Positions 8,532-16,260 of a stretch of 64,000 nt of DNA are shown one piece after another. Every line of letters starts with the position of its first letter. The stretch's first letter is position 1. The notes below the pieces were generated by a model. The model made no database searches, had not been told where the DNA came from, and saw only the letters and a program-made list of their open reading frames with translations. Origin of the DNA: Cohaesibacter marisflavi (GTDB lineage: Bacteria; Pseudomonadota; Alphaproteobacteria; Rhizobiales; Cohaesibacteraceae); contig NZ_FOVR01000010.1 of assembly GCF_900115225.1 (NCBI RefSeq), positions 124,001 to 188,000 of the forward strand, given 5' to 3'. The translations under genes and the position numbers were made by a program.

Positions 8532-10034
8532 ATGATCGGTACTCTTAATGGATTTTCATCCTCTGTGATGATGAATGTGCTGAGAAACAATTCCAGCCTG
8601 ATGCAGGATCTTACCATTCAGCTGAGCACTGGTAAGAAAGCGCAGACCTATGGCGGTTTGGGCCGTGATGCCGGCATGGCGCTAGATTACCGATCGCAGA
8701 TCACCTCCGTTAAAGGCTACCAGAGCAGTATCGAGCAAGCGCAGGTGCAGATCTCGATGATGAATCTCGGGCTTGAGCGCGTTGTCGAAATAGGGGCGGA
8801 AATCAGTGGGTCAGCAACGGGCACTCAATATGATATCTCGTCCAACAATCAATCTGTTGCGCAGGTTACCGCTGCCACCCTGTCCAGGGAAATGATCGGT
8901 ATTCTAAACACCGAAGTGGATGGGGACTTCGTCTTTTCGGGTACGACAACCGACGTTGAGCCTGCGATCAACTATGATCGCATCGTGTATGGCTATGGAG
9001 GCGAAGATGGCCTGCTAACGGTCACTGACGAGCGCATTCGGGCTGATGCAGGGGCTGATGGATTGGGGCGCCTCGACTTGTCCACGGTTGGTCCGACCAT
9101 GACACTCAGTGAAGAGGTGACCGATTTTGGTTATAAGCTGAGTGCCGTAACGAGTACTCTTAGCAATGTGACTGTGGCCGGTCCTGCGGGGAGCCCTGCG
9201 AGCATCGATGTTACCGTGACGGGCGAGCCGGTCGCGGGGCAGGTGCTCAGCTTTACTTTTGATATGCCCGATGGGTCTTCTGAGATCATTCAGATGACCG
9301 GGCATCAGGGGGCCACAAGCCCTTCTGAGGGGAAATTTTCGGTCAGTGGTGCTCCGGGTACGATTGCTACTGCAATTCAGGACGTGCTTACCTATCAACT
9401 TGGTCAGAATGTCGCCTCCGCTGGTGAAGCAGCCTCCCGTATTCAGGGCTCGATGGATTTTTTCCTGACGTCAGGGGGGGGAGAGCCAAAGCGCGTTGTG
9501 GGGGTGCCAGAAACGGCGACAACACTGGATACGGCTACGGCGGCGGGCAAGCCGACCTTGAACTGGTATGTCGGTGATAATGATGCGCTGGTTTCTTCAC
9601 GAGATACTGCCAAGGTGCAGATCGACAACAAGCTGGATGTGTCCTATGGCGCGCGAGCCAATGAAGACAGCATTGCGCGTCAGCTGGCTTATATGACCGC
9701 CTTTTCGTTGCCGACCTATGATCAGAATAGCGATGCCGATGAAGAACGTTATACCACCTTTGCCGATGCGATTTCGTCCGGTCTTTCCAGTGTCAATCAG
9801 GGAGATGTTGTCAAGACGACGCTGACGGAGATCGGCGTAGCCAGCAAGGTCATGGAGGATGCGAATCTGCGTCACCATACGAGCCTTAGTATGTTGCAGA
9901 CGGCTTTGACGGACAAAGAAGGCATCAATGATGAAGAGGTGGCAGCCAAGATCATGACCATCCGCACGACGATTGAAGCGTCCTATCAGGCTGCTTCGAT
10001 GATGTATAACCTGTCTCTGACCAAGTTCATCTAG
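8532..10034 (+). CDS. flgL: Flagellar hook-associated protein FlgL
   Basis: 500 residues, longer than the roughly 300-residue enteric FlgL. The N-terminus resembles flagellin (SSLMQDLTIQLSTGKKAQTYGGL) and the C-terminal helix (EASYQAASMMYNLSLTKFI) is typical of flagellin-like D0 domains. FlgL is the second junction protein between hook and filament. The extra length is a Gly/Thr-rich middle domain. It lies 36 bases after flgK and is followed by a strong terminator. Confidence 0.93.
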   Translation: MIGTLNGFSSSVMMNVLRNNSSLMQDLTIQLSTGKKAQTYGGLGRDAGMALDYRSQITSVKGYQSSIEQAQVQISMMNLGLERVVEIGAEISGSATGTQYDISSNNQSVAQVTAATLSREMIGILNTEVDGDFVFSGTTTDVEPAINYDRIVYGYGGEDGLLTVTDERIRADAGADGLGRLDLSTVGPTMTLSEEVTDFGYKLSAVTSTLSNVTVAGPAGSPASIDVTVTGEPVAGQVLSFTFDMPDGSSEIIQMTGHQGATSPSEGKFSVSGAPGTIATAIQDVLTYQLGQNVASAGEAASRIQGSMDFFLTSGGGEPKRVVGVPETATTLDTATAAGKPTLNWYVGDNDALVSSRDTAKVQIDNKLDVSYGARANEDSIARQLAYMTAFSLPTYDQNSDADEERYTTFADAISSGLSSVNQGDVVKTTLTEIGVASKVMEDANLRHHTSLSMLQTALTDKEGINDEEVAAKIMTIRTTIEASYQAASMMYNLSLTKFI

Positions 10035-10082
10035 GCCTTTTTGGGTCAAAGTCGGCCCTGCCTGTTAACCCTGAAACGAGAA

Positions 10083-10107
10083 AAGCAGCCTTTGAGGCTG
10101 CTTTTTT
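10083..10107 (+). terminator. Intrinsic terminator after flgL
   Basis: AAGCAGCC (10083-10090), loop TTTGA, GGCTGCTT (10096-10103), then a run of T to 10107. It closes the flgE-flgK-flgL transcript. Confidence 0.9.
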
Positions 10108-10232
10108 GCATTTTGCGATCAGGGCGTTGAAATTTTCAAAAGCCATAAAGCGAAAAAGCGTCGGACCGGAAAGGTACGACGCTTGAGCGTTTTTGGAAAC
10201 CCTATGCCATAGTGCGACATCCGCTCTCGGTT

Positions 10233-10601
10233 CTAACCGTCAGCGCGCAGACCTTCAGCGATATTGCGGTTGATGTTGATCAGACTATCAACGGTCGCCG
10301 ATTTGGGGTCCGTCATGATCCGCAGCGTATGGTTGAATGTGAAGATGCCGAGATTCACCAGATTCTGGCGCAATTCCTTAGGCATTTCATGATCTTCGCT
10401 CATGAGTTCGCCTACAAAAAGGGTCCAGATCTTGCGGTTGAATGTCAGAGCTTCATCCAGTTGCGCAGGGGTGGTGTCTGCAGATTTTGTTTTCTGCAAC
10501 TTGGCAGCAGCCTTGATTAACAAAGCTGCTTCACGCTCCCTGGGGGACCCTGCATGAGAACTGGCGTCCTGATAAGCTCTAGCCGCTGAATGGTTGTACA
10601 T
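10233..10601 (-). CDS. flaF: Flagellar biosynthesis regulator FlaF
   Basis: 122 residues and all helical, matching FlaF (AARAYQDASS at the start; LTFNRKIWTLFVGELM and LRQNLVNLGIFTFNHTL in the middle). In Caulobacter FlaF promotes flagellin synthesis and secretion and opposes FlbT. Its start overlaps the end of flbT by 23 bases, so the two are co-translated. Both follow the flagellin genes on the minus strand, beyond the flagellin terminator. Confidence 0.93.
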   Translation of the reverse strand: MYNHSAARAYQDASSHAGSPREREAALLIKAAAKLQKTKSADTTPAQLDEALTFNRKIWTLFVGELMSEDHEMPKELRQNLVNLGIFTFNHTLRIMTDPKSATVDSLININRNIAEGLRADG

Positions 10602-10977
10602 TCCGAAGTAACTCCTCTTCGAACCTTATGAGAGCTTTTGCTTCTTTTAATGCAGGATAAAAGGAACCGGTTAATATTTTGTTATTTACGCTGTCAATTA
10701 TCGTTAACGCGCTGGGGGCAGCGTGTAAAAAATCATTTACCAAAGTGAAGTACATGTCCTTATGCTCGGCTAGATCTTGCGCCAGATACATAAGTTGTAT
10801 GCATAGATATATTCTTTTTGCAGGACTATTTGCCGTTTCGGACGTGAGGATGTCTTTTTCGCGTAATATTGGCGCCTGTCCATCGACAAAGAAGCGCGCA
10901 CGGTGGTCACCGTTTGTAATGACACTGTTTCCGATAATAATACGCTCGCCTGGGCGCAGTTCTATTTTAAGAGACAT
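10579..10977 (-). CDS. flbT: Flagellin mRNA regulator FlbT
   Basis: About 132 residues beginning MSLKIELRPGERIIIGNSVITNG, the FlbT signature. I chose the ATG at 10977 because GAGGA lies six bases upstream. An in-frame start six codons earlier has no better site. FlbT of Caulobacter binds the 5' leader of flagellin mRNA and triggers its decay when hook assembly is incomplete. The hairpin-rich leaders of the two flagellins next door are plausible targets. The downstream partner is flaF. Confidence 0.93.
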   Translation of the reverse strand: MSLKIELRPGERIIIGNSVITNGDHRARFFVDGQAPILREKDILTSETANSPAKRIYLCIQLMYLAQDLAEHKDMYFTLVNDFLHAAPSALTIIDSVNNKILTGSFYPALKEAKALIRFEEELLRNVQPFSG

Positions 10978-11187
10978 CTTTATTCCTCTATTCACACAAG
11001 TGAATGTCTGCGTCTATTTGGTATTTTTGACAGGATCAATAATAGCTGCGTTGTATTAATAAACCGCTCAGAGAAATTGTTTTGAGAATTCTCGAGACGT
11101 ACAACCCAACCACTGGCTGCTTCTGTAATTTATTCTGATTGTCTTGCAAAGATCAAATAGAAGAAAAAGACGTTTCCCATAAAACAA

Positions 11188-11218
11188 AGAAAGGCGGAGT
11201 ATTGCTCCGCCTTTCTTA
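11188..11218 (-). terminator. Terminator of flagellin A
   Basis: AAGAAAGGCGGAG (11188-11200), loop TATTG, CTCCGCCTTTCTT (11206-11218). This is a perfect 13-base stem, U-rich on leaving in the minus-strand direction. It separates the flagellin gene from flbT-flaF. Confidence 0.9.
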
Positions 11219-11236
11219 CGTGTCTTTTTAGCCTAA

Positions 11237-12643
11237 TTAAGCTCGTAGGAAGCTGGTAACTGCCTGATCGGCCTGCGATGCCAGAGACAAAGCTGTTGTA
11301 GACAGCGTCTGACGGGTCTGCAGAGCCAACATGTTAGCGCCTTCCTCGTTCGAATCTGCCAGAACCAGGTTGTCTGCACCGGTTTGCAGGGTGTTGATCA
11401 TTTCCTTGGTGTAATCCTTGCGGATCTGCACGGTGGAAAGGTTGGAACCGAAGGTTGATGCCTGTTTGCGCAGGGTAATCAAAGCGTCAGACAGGGCGTC
11501 AAGCTTGAGGTTGGACTCGTCGGTGTCCAGTGTCGTTGCATCGGTCAGAGCCAAACCGGAAGCGGTCAAGTCTGCGGACTGGATGGTCAGCTCGGACTTG
11601 GTCTCATCGCGTTTTTCGTTGAACGACACAGTCAGGTCATTGCTTGAACCGTCGATCAGGTTGATGCCGTTGTAGCTGGAGTCGCGCGCAAGCTCATCAA
11701 TCTGATCCATAATGCCGTTATACTGATCAACCAGCTCGGTGTTGGAAGCATCCTGTGTACCAGCAAAGTTCTTGATGGTCAGAACGTCGTTGGTACCGGA
11801 AGCCGCGCCGGTGAAGGTTGCATCGGTACCACCGGGATCCGTTGCGGTTAAGGGACCTGCACCATCCGGGTCGATGTCGGCAAATTGGCCAAAGCCAAGG
11901 CCTGCCCAAACGGAGGTGTCCTGAGCACCAGCAGAGGCTGCTGCGCCATCATCATGGGAGATTGACAGGGTTAGTTCTGCGTTGCCGTTGGCACTGATAT
12001 CCAGACGACCGTCTTCCGTGATCTTGGCAGTTGCAACACCAGAGGCGTTGATGTCATCGACCAGGTCTTTAATGGTGTAAGCCTGAGAACCCGTGGTGTC
12101 CAGATCACCATCTGTGAGGCTTTCCCCTGTATTGGAGAAATGTTCAACAAGATCGAAGGTTTTGGTTACGCCCGATTCAGACTTGGATTCAACGGTGAAG
12201 TTGGTGCCTGCGGCGAAGCCGATGTTTGCGCTGTTGAGGGCGATGCCTTCAGCACGTTCCTTGGCTGTTGATTCAGATGCGCCCGAGGTATTGATGCTTC
12301 GGTTGCCCTGAATGTTGGTGCCGGTGTTGGAATTGTTGTTTGACTGAGCCTGACGAACGGTTGCCTGTGCACTTTCCACCAGATCGGTAATCGCGGAGAT
12401 ACCATTGTCAGCAGCTTCGATCGTTTTGATCGAGTTTGAAATGCCGTCTAGCAGATTGCTAAGGTCGTTGGCGCGCGCGCCGAGGCTTTCAGAGGTAAAG
12501 AAGTTGGTTGGGTTATCCAACGCCGAGTTGACTTTTTTACCCGTTGCCAGGCGATTTTGCGTTGTTGACATCATGTCCGCGGTTTTTTGCAGGGACAAAA
12601 GGTTTGAACGCACGCCGGCTGAGAGAGTGATATCCGAAGACAT
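11237..12643 (-). CDS. Flagellin A
   Basis: 468 residues. Conserved flagellin ends are present: MSSDITLSAGVRSNLLSLQKT with RLATGKKVNSALDNPTNFF at the N-terminus, and ANMLALQTRQTLSTTALSLA with a terminal SFLRA at the C-terminus. The ATG at 12643 is preceded by AAAGG; eight extra in-frame codons lie upstream. It is a close tandem paralogue of flagellin B. The middle domain is almost identical in protein sequence, and a short Pro/Gly insert (DPDGAGPLTATDPGG) distinguishes it. Exported as filament subunit. It has its own terminator and leader hairpins. Confidence 0.96.
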   Translation of the reverse strand: MSSDITLSAGVRSNLLSLQKTADMMSTTQNRLATGKKVNSALDNPTNFFTSESLGARANDLSNLLDGISNSIKTIEAADNGISAITDLVESAQATVRQAQSNNNSNTGTNIQGNRSINTSGASESTAKERAEGIALNSANIGFAAGTNFTVESKSESGVTKTFDLVEHFSNTGESLTDGDLDTTGSQAYTIKDLVDDINASGVATAKITEDGRLDISANGNAELTLSISHDDGAAASAGAQDTSVWAGLGFGQFADIDPDGAGPLTATDPGGTDATFTGAASGTNDVLTIKNFAGTQDASNTELVDQYNGIMDQIDELARDSSYNGINLIDGSSNDLTVSFNEKRDETKSELTIQSADLTASGLALTDATTLDTDESNLKLDALSDALITLRKQASTFGSNLSTVQIRKDYTKEMINTLQTGADNLVLADSNEEGANMLALQTRQTLSTTALSLASQADQAVTSFLRA

Positions 12644-12648
12644 TGGGT

Positions 12649-12703
12649 TACCTTTCTGGGTACTCACACACAGATATTGTTTATTCAGCCTCCTTCTGAG
12701 GCT
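12649..12703 (-). promoter_or_regulatory. Flagellin A leader hairpins
   Basis: In the transcript, AGCCTC-AGAAG-GAGGCT forms a 6-base stem (12703-12687). TACC-CAGAAA-GGTA (12662-12649) then forms a mini-hairpin holding the AAAGG ribosome binding site. Flagellin B has the same kind of elements. They are candidate targets for FlbT or other post-transcriptional control. Confidence 0.5.
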
Positions 12704-12873
12704 TAAATAGATGTTCGCGCGTAAACCCTAATTTAAGGTTAACCAGATCTTTCGTATTAACCTAAACAAAGCGTTTCGTTTCCGGTTGTACAAAAAGAGT
12801 CGATTTCTGTGTCGGATCAGAAACTTGGAAATGATTGGAAATTTAATTTTGTCTAAAGGGGGGAGGGCGAAAG

Positions 12874-12905
12874 GTTAAAAAAAACGGGGCCTTTGGGCCC
12901 CGTTT
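12874..12905 (-). terminator. Terminator of flagellin B
   Basis: AAACGGGGCC (12882-12891), loop TTTG, GGCCCCGTTT (12896-12905). On the minus strand the stem is followed by eight T. It separates the two flagellin genes into individual transcripts. Confidence 0.92.
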
Positions 12906-12928
12906 CGCGTTCGTATGGTGCTTTGAAA

Positions 12929-14320
12929 TTAGCGCAGGAAGCTGAGAACTGCCTGGTCGGCCTGTGATGCCAGGGACAGAGCCGTGGTCGACAGAGACTG
13001 ACGGGTCTGCAGTGCGAGCATGTTTGCACCTTCCTCGTTGGTGTCAGCAAGAACCAGATCATCTGCACCAGTCTGCAGGGTATTGATCATGTCCTTGGTG
13101 AATTCCTCGCGGATCGTCACCGTGTTCAACTGAGAACCAAAGCTGGAAGCCTGTGTACGCAGCGTAGAAAGAGCTTCGGACAAAGCATCGAGCTGATTGT
13201 TTGAGTCTTCGGTGTTCAACGAAGTTGCATCAGCCAAGCCGAGGCCGGAAGAGCTCAGGTCTGCGGACTCGATGGTCAGCTCGGACTTGGTCTCATCACG
13301 TTTTTCGTTGAAGGCAACCGTCAGATCGCTGCCTGTTCCGTTGATCAGGTTGATACCATTGAAGCTGGAGTCACGAGCGAGTTCATCGATCTGATCCATG
13401 ATATCATTGAACTGTTCAACCAGCTCAGTATTGGAAGCATCCTGTGTACCAGCATAGTTCTTGATGGTCAGAACGTCGTCGGTACCAGAGGCGGCTCCAG
13501 TGAAGGTTGCGTCGGTGTCACCTGGATCGGTGGCGCCATCGCTACCCGGGTCGATGTCTGCGAAGGTGCCGAAGCCGAGGCCTGCCCAAACCGACGTATC
13601 CTGAGCACCAGCAGAAGCGGCGGCACCGTCATCGTGGGAGACGGTCAGGGTCAGTTCGGAGTTGCCGTTGGCGCTGATATCCAGACGACCGTCTTCCGTG
13701 ATCTTGGCGGTTGCAACGCCAGAAGCGTTGATGTCGTCGACAAGATCTTTGACGGTGTAAGCTTGGGAACCAGCAGTGTCGAGGTCGCCGTCAGTAAGGC
13801 TTTCACCAGTGTTGGAGAAATGCTCAATCAGGTCGAAGGTCTTGGTTACACCAGATTCGGACTTGGATTCGACGGTAAAGTTGGTGCCTGCAGCAAAGCC
13901 GATATTTGCACTGTTGAGGGCGATGCCTTCAGCGCGTTCCTTGGCAGTTGATTCAGATGCACCAGAGGTGTTGATACCTGCTGTGCCCTGAATGTTGGTG
14001 CCAGAGTTGGAAGCATTGGCTGCAAGAGCCTGGTTCACCGTGGACTGCGCACTTTCAACCAGATCGGTAATCGCAGAGATACCGTTATCAGCAGCTTCGA
14101 GAACCTTGGTAGCGTTACCGATGGAGTCCATCAGGTTGTTCAGCTCGTTTGCACGGCTGTTCAGGTTTGCCGAAGTGAAGAAGTTGGTTGGGTTGTCAAG
14201 CGCGGAGTTGACTTTTTTACCCGTTGACAGGCGTCCCTGAGTGGTCTGCATCATGTCTGCAGTGTTCTGCAGGGAGAGCAGGTTTGCGCGTACGCCGGCG
14301 GAGAGAGTGATATCGGACAT
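12929..14320 (-). CDS. Flagellin B
   Basis: 463 residues with N-terminal MSDITLSAGVRANLLSLQNT and C-terminal ANMLALQTRQSLSTTALSLA, ending SFLR. It is paralogous to flagellin A. Differences cluster in parts of D0/D1 and in a short acidic loop near residues 265-275, while the central domain from about 125 to 260 is nearly the same. At DNA level the shared centre differs mainly at third codon positions, so the copies are not fresh duplicates. An array of four small hairpins precedes the start. Confidence 0.96.
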   Translation of the reverse strand: MSDITLSAGVRANLLSLQNTADMMQTTQGRLSTGKKVNSALDNPTNFFTSANLNSRANELNNLMDSIGNATKVLEAADNGISAITDLVESAQSTVNQALAANASNSGTNIQGTAGINTSGASESTAKERAEGIALNSANIGFAAGTNFTVESKSESGVTKTFDLIEHFSNTGESLTDGDLDTAGSQAYTVKDLVDDINASGVATAKITEDGRLDISANGNSELTLTVSHDDGAAASAGAQDTSVWAGLGFGTFADIDPGSDGATDPGDTDATFTGAASGTDDVLTIKNYAGTQDASNTELVEQFNDIMDQIDELARDSSFNGINLINGTGSDLTVAFNEKRDETKSELTIESADLSSSGLGLADATSLNTEDSNNQLDALSEALSTLRTQASSFGSQLNTVTIREEFTKDMINTLQTGADDLVLADTNEEGANMLALQTRQSLSTTALSLASQADQAVLSFLR

Positions 14321-14328
14321 TTATCCAT

Positions 14329-14398
14329 AACCTTTCTGGTTAGTACTCGTCAGCCCTTCGTGGGCTTCGTCCTTCGTGGACAACGACCTTTCGCGGTC
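14329..14398 (-). promoter_or_regulatory. Four tandem mini-hairpins in the flagellin B leader
   Basis: Reading with the transcript: GACC-GCGAAA-GGTC (14398-14385), GTCC-ACGAA-GGAC (14381-14369), AGCCC-ACGAA-GGGCT (14366-14352), AACC-AGAAA-GGTT (14341-14329). The first three recur at 16-base spacing and share A-rich CGAA-type loops. The fourth contains the ribosome binding site AAAGG. The arrangement suggests a structured regulatory leader; the binding partner is inferred. Confidence 0.6.
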
Positions 14399-14399
14399 A

Positions 14400-14849
14400 T
14401 CCGAACAATGCGCGCCAAAACCAGAATCATTTGTAAAAATAGTTGGTTAACGGAAAGCAAGGTTAATAGAGAGTAAGCGTTTCTGTTCTATGGTTACTAA
14501 AATATGGATAGATAGAATTGCGGGTCGGGAAGCGCTTTGTGAACAATCAACTAGTGTTTTTCTGAATGTATCAAATTAGGAAATTTGGGAAGTCTCGTTG
14601 AAGGCCGGGTGAGGAAAACCGATGCATTTGGCACGTGAGTGTTTCAATTGCGCAGAGAAAATTTTTAAAAGTTATAATCGGCTGGTAATCTTTGGAAGAA
14701 AAGCGGCGTTGAAATGAGGGGATTTACGCGGCCCTGAGCATGATAGCCGAGGGGGAAAACGGGGTGGAAGGGCGCAAAAAACATGCCGCGTCATTCCTTC
14801 TCTTTTGAGCCTTCTTTATAAGGGCCATCGAAACTCGCTTCATATGAGG
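14400..14849. other. Gene-free stretch upstream of flagellin B
   Basis: About 450 AT-rich bases. The part next to the flagellin must hold its promoter. TTAA elements occur at 14446-14449 and 14462-14465 but with a 12-base gap, not a CtrA spacing, and I find no sigma-54 element. Nothing recognisable lies in 14520-14849. Confidence 0.4.
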
Positions 14850-15935
14850 CTAGAGATTGAGAAAATTTGCTTTCCCCAGCTTGAGAATGCTTTGCAAGAT
14901 TTCCTCTCTCACAACAGGTGCAGTGTCTCTCAAGGCCCGCTCGCTAGCGGCTTGAACTTTGCTCTGCCAATCCGCTTCCGTAGGAGATATGGGGGGCTCA
15001 AGCCCGAGCATTGAGCAGATGCCCTCTATTTTGGGGGTGTTTGAAGGCAGGCATACGAGCGGGGTTTGCAGGCTTGCGGCCGCAATCGTGTGGTGAAATC
15101 TCGCCGAAACCAGCAGGCTTGCGGAGCCGATCACATCTATCCACGTGTCAATGTCTTGCGCGTTCAGCAGTTCAAGCTTAGGAATCTCGCTTTTCATTTG
15201 CTCAAAATGCTTGAGGTCCTCAGGCGCAGGACTGCTCTTGGCTCCGGCCAGATAAACGGCTTTCCTATCGCCATCGACGAGAGGGTGAAGCGCTGCAGCC
15301 AATTCTCCTGCGAGCGCATTGTTAAGAGAGACACCACCGGACAATATGATCGGGCCATCTGGGCTGACGGTACGGTCATACCCATTGCGCGCGATAAAAA
15401 GGGGCAGGCAGTCAAAGCTTTGCACTGCATTGATACCCAGGCGTTTCAGGACTTGGGTGGAATGGACTTCACGGCTAGCTACCAGATCCAGATGCTTGAG
15501 GATTTCACCGTAAAACTGATCAACTTTTTCTGATGGCTCAAGGCTGCCGCTCGGATAGGCCGAATGATTGATGAGTGCGACTGTCTTGTTGGCATATTTT
15601 TTTGCGAAATACATCAGATAGAGCAGCTGCCATGGCCCCAGAGCATGCTCATGCAATGTTCCTTCGCCATTGCAGAGTACGAGATCTGCCTGTGTGATGG
15701 CCCGCACAATCGGCATATTGGCTGCGGTGAACCGTTTGGCGACCTCGCTGCTGTCAAAGTCCGGTATTTGTTGCGGCAACTCGGGAAGAGGTGTGTGTGT
15801 TTGCTCGACAGGCAGATAATTGACGTAGTAACCGCGCTCTACAAGAGTATCATAAATCTCGATTGACGTGCCAAAGCAGCCCCAGTGATATGAGTTGGCG
15901 GTGAAATTGAGTATTAAGCAGTTCTTTCGGAGCAA
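14850..15935 (-). CDS. Polysaccharide pyruvyl transferase family protein
   Basis: 361 residues. Features of the pyruvyl transferase family include the N-terminal ANSYHWGCFGTSIEI segment, LVLCNGEGTLHEH in the middle, and the LLVSARFHHTIAAASLQTPLVCLPS motif near 290 (the [ST]xRxHxxIxA signature). Such enzymes transfer pyruvate or related groups to surface sugars. The start is a TTG at 15935 with GGAGG five bases upstream. It lies beside flagellins and TPR glycosyltransferases, so a role in flagellar or surface glycan modification is plausible but inferred. Confidence 0.75.
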   Translation of the reverse strand: MLRKNCLILNFTANSYHWGCFGTSIEIYDTLVERGYYVNYLPVEQTHTPLPELPQQIPDFDSSEVAKRFTAANMPIVRAITQADLVLCNGEGTLHEHALGPWQLLYLMYFAKKYANKTVALINHSAYPSGSLEPSEKVDQFYGEILKHLDLVASREVHSTQVLKRLGINAVQSFDCLPLFIARNGYDRTVSPDGPIILSGGVSLNNALAGELAAALHPLVDGDRKAVYLAGAKSSPAPEDLKHFEQMKSEIPKLELLNAQDIDTWIDVIGSASLLVSARFHHTIAAASLQTPLVCLPSNTPKIEGICSMLGLEPPISPTEADWQSKVQAASERALRDTAPVVREEILQSILKLGKANFLNL

Positions 15936-15945
15936 GATCGCCTCC

Positions 15946-16260
15946 GCTGTGTGTGACTATTCTAGATGCAGCCGTTTTATGCTGTTTCGAATCTTCTAAC
16001 TTCCAAGCTTCTAAGCTCCAGAATCAGTTATAACCTGAATTACTATGGGATACAGCCCGCAATATCATTTCGTTGGTAGCAGAGAACGGGTTGGGAAGAT
16101 CGCTCAGGCATGCCTGTGTCCGAGAGCTATTGGGGTGTTTCAAGTGGTCATTCGTGTCACTCGGCAACCGACCGCTCAGATGCTTGACAGGCGGTGCTTG
16201 TGTGCTTCATTCTTTTTTAACTTCGCAACTTTTTTGGCATTTGGACTGCGCTTTGGCTTC
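15946..16260. other. Divergent intergenic region before the TPR-GT41 gene
   Basis: About 315 bases. The frame of the rightward gene is open from 16045, but the 72 extra codons are Cys/Phe-rich and unlike the family. No promoter or terminator can be called with confidence. Confidence 0.4.

Noticed and set aside
14400-14520. CtrA or sigma-54 site for flagellin B
   Set aside because: TTAA elements are 12 bases apart and TGGCGCG lacks a GC at the -12 position, so neither consensus is met.
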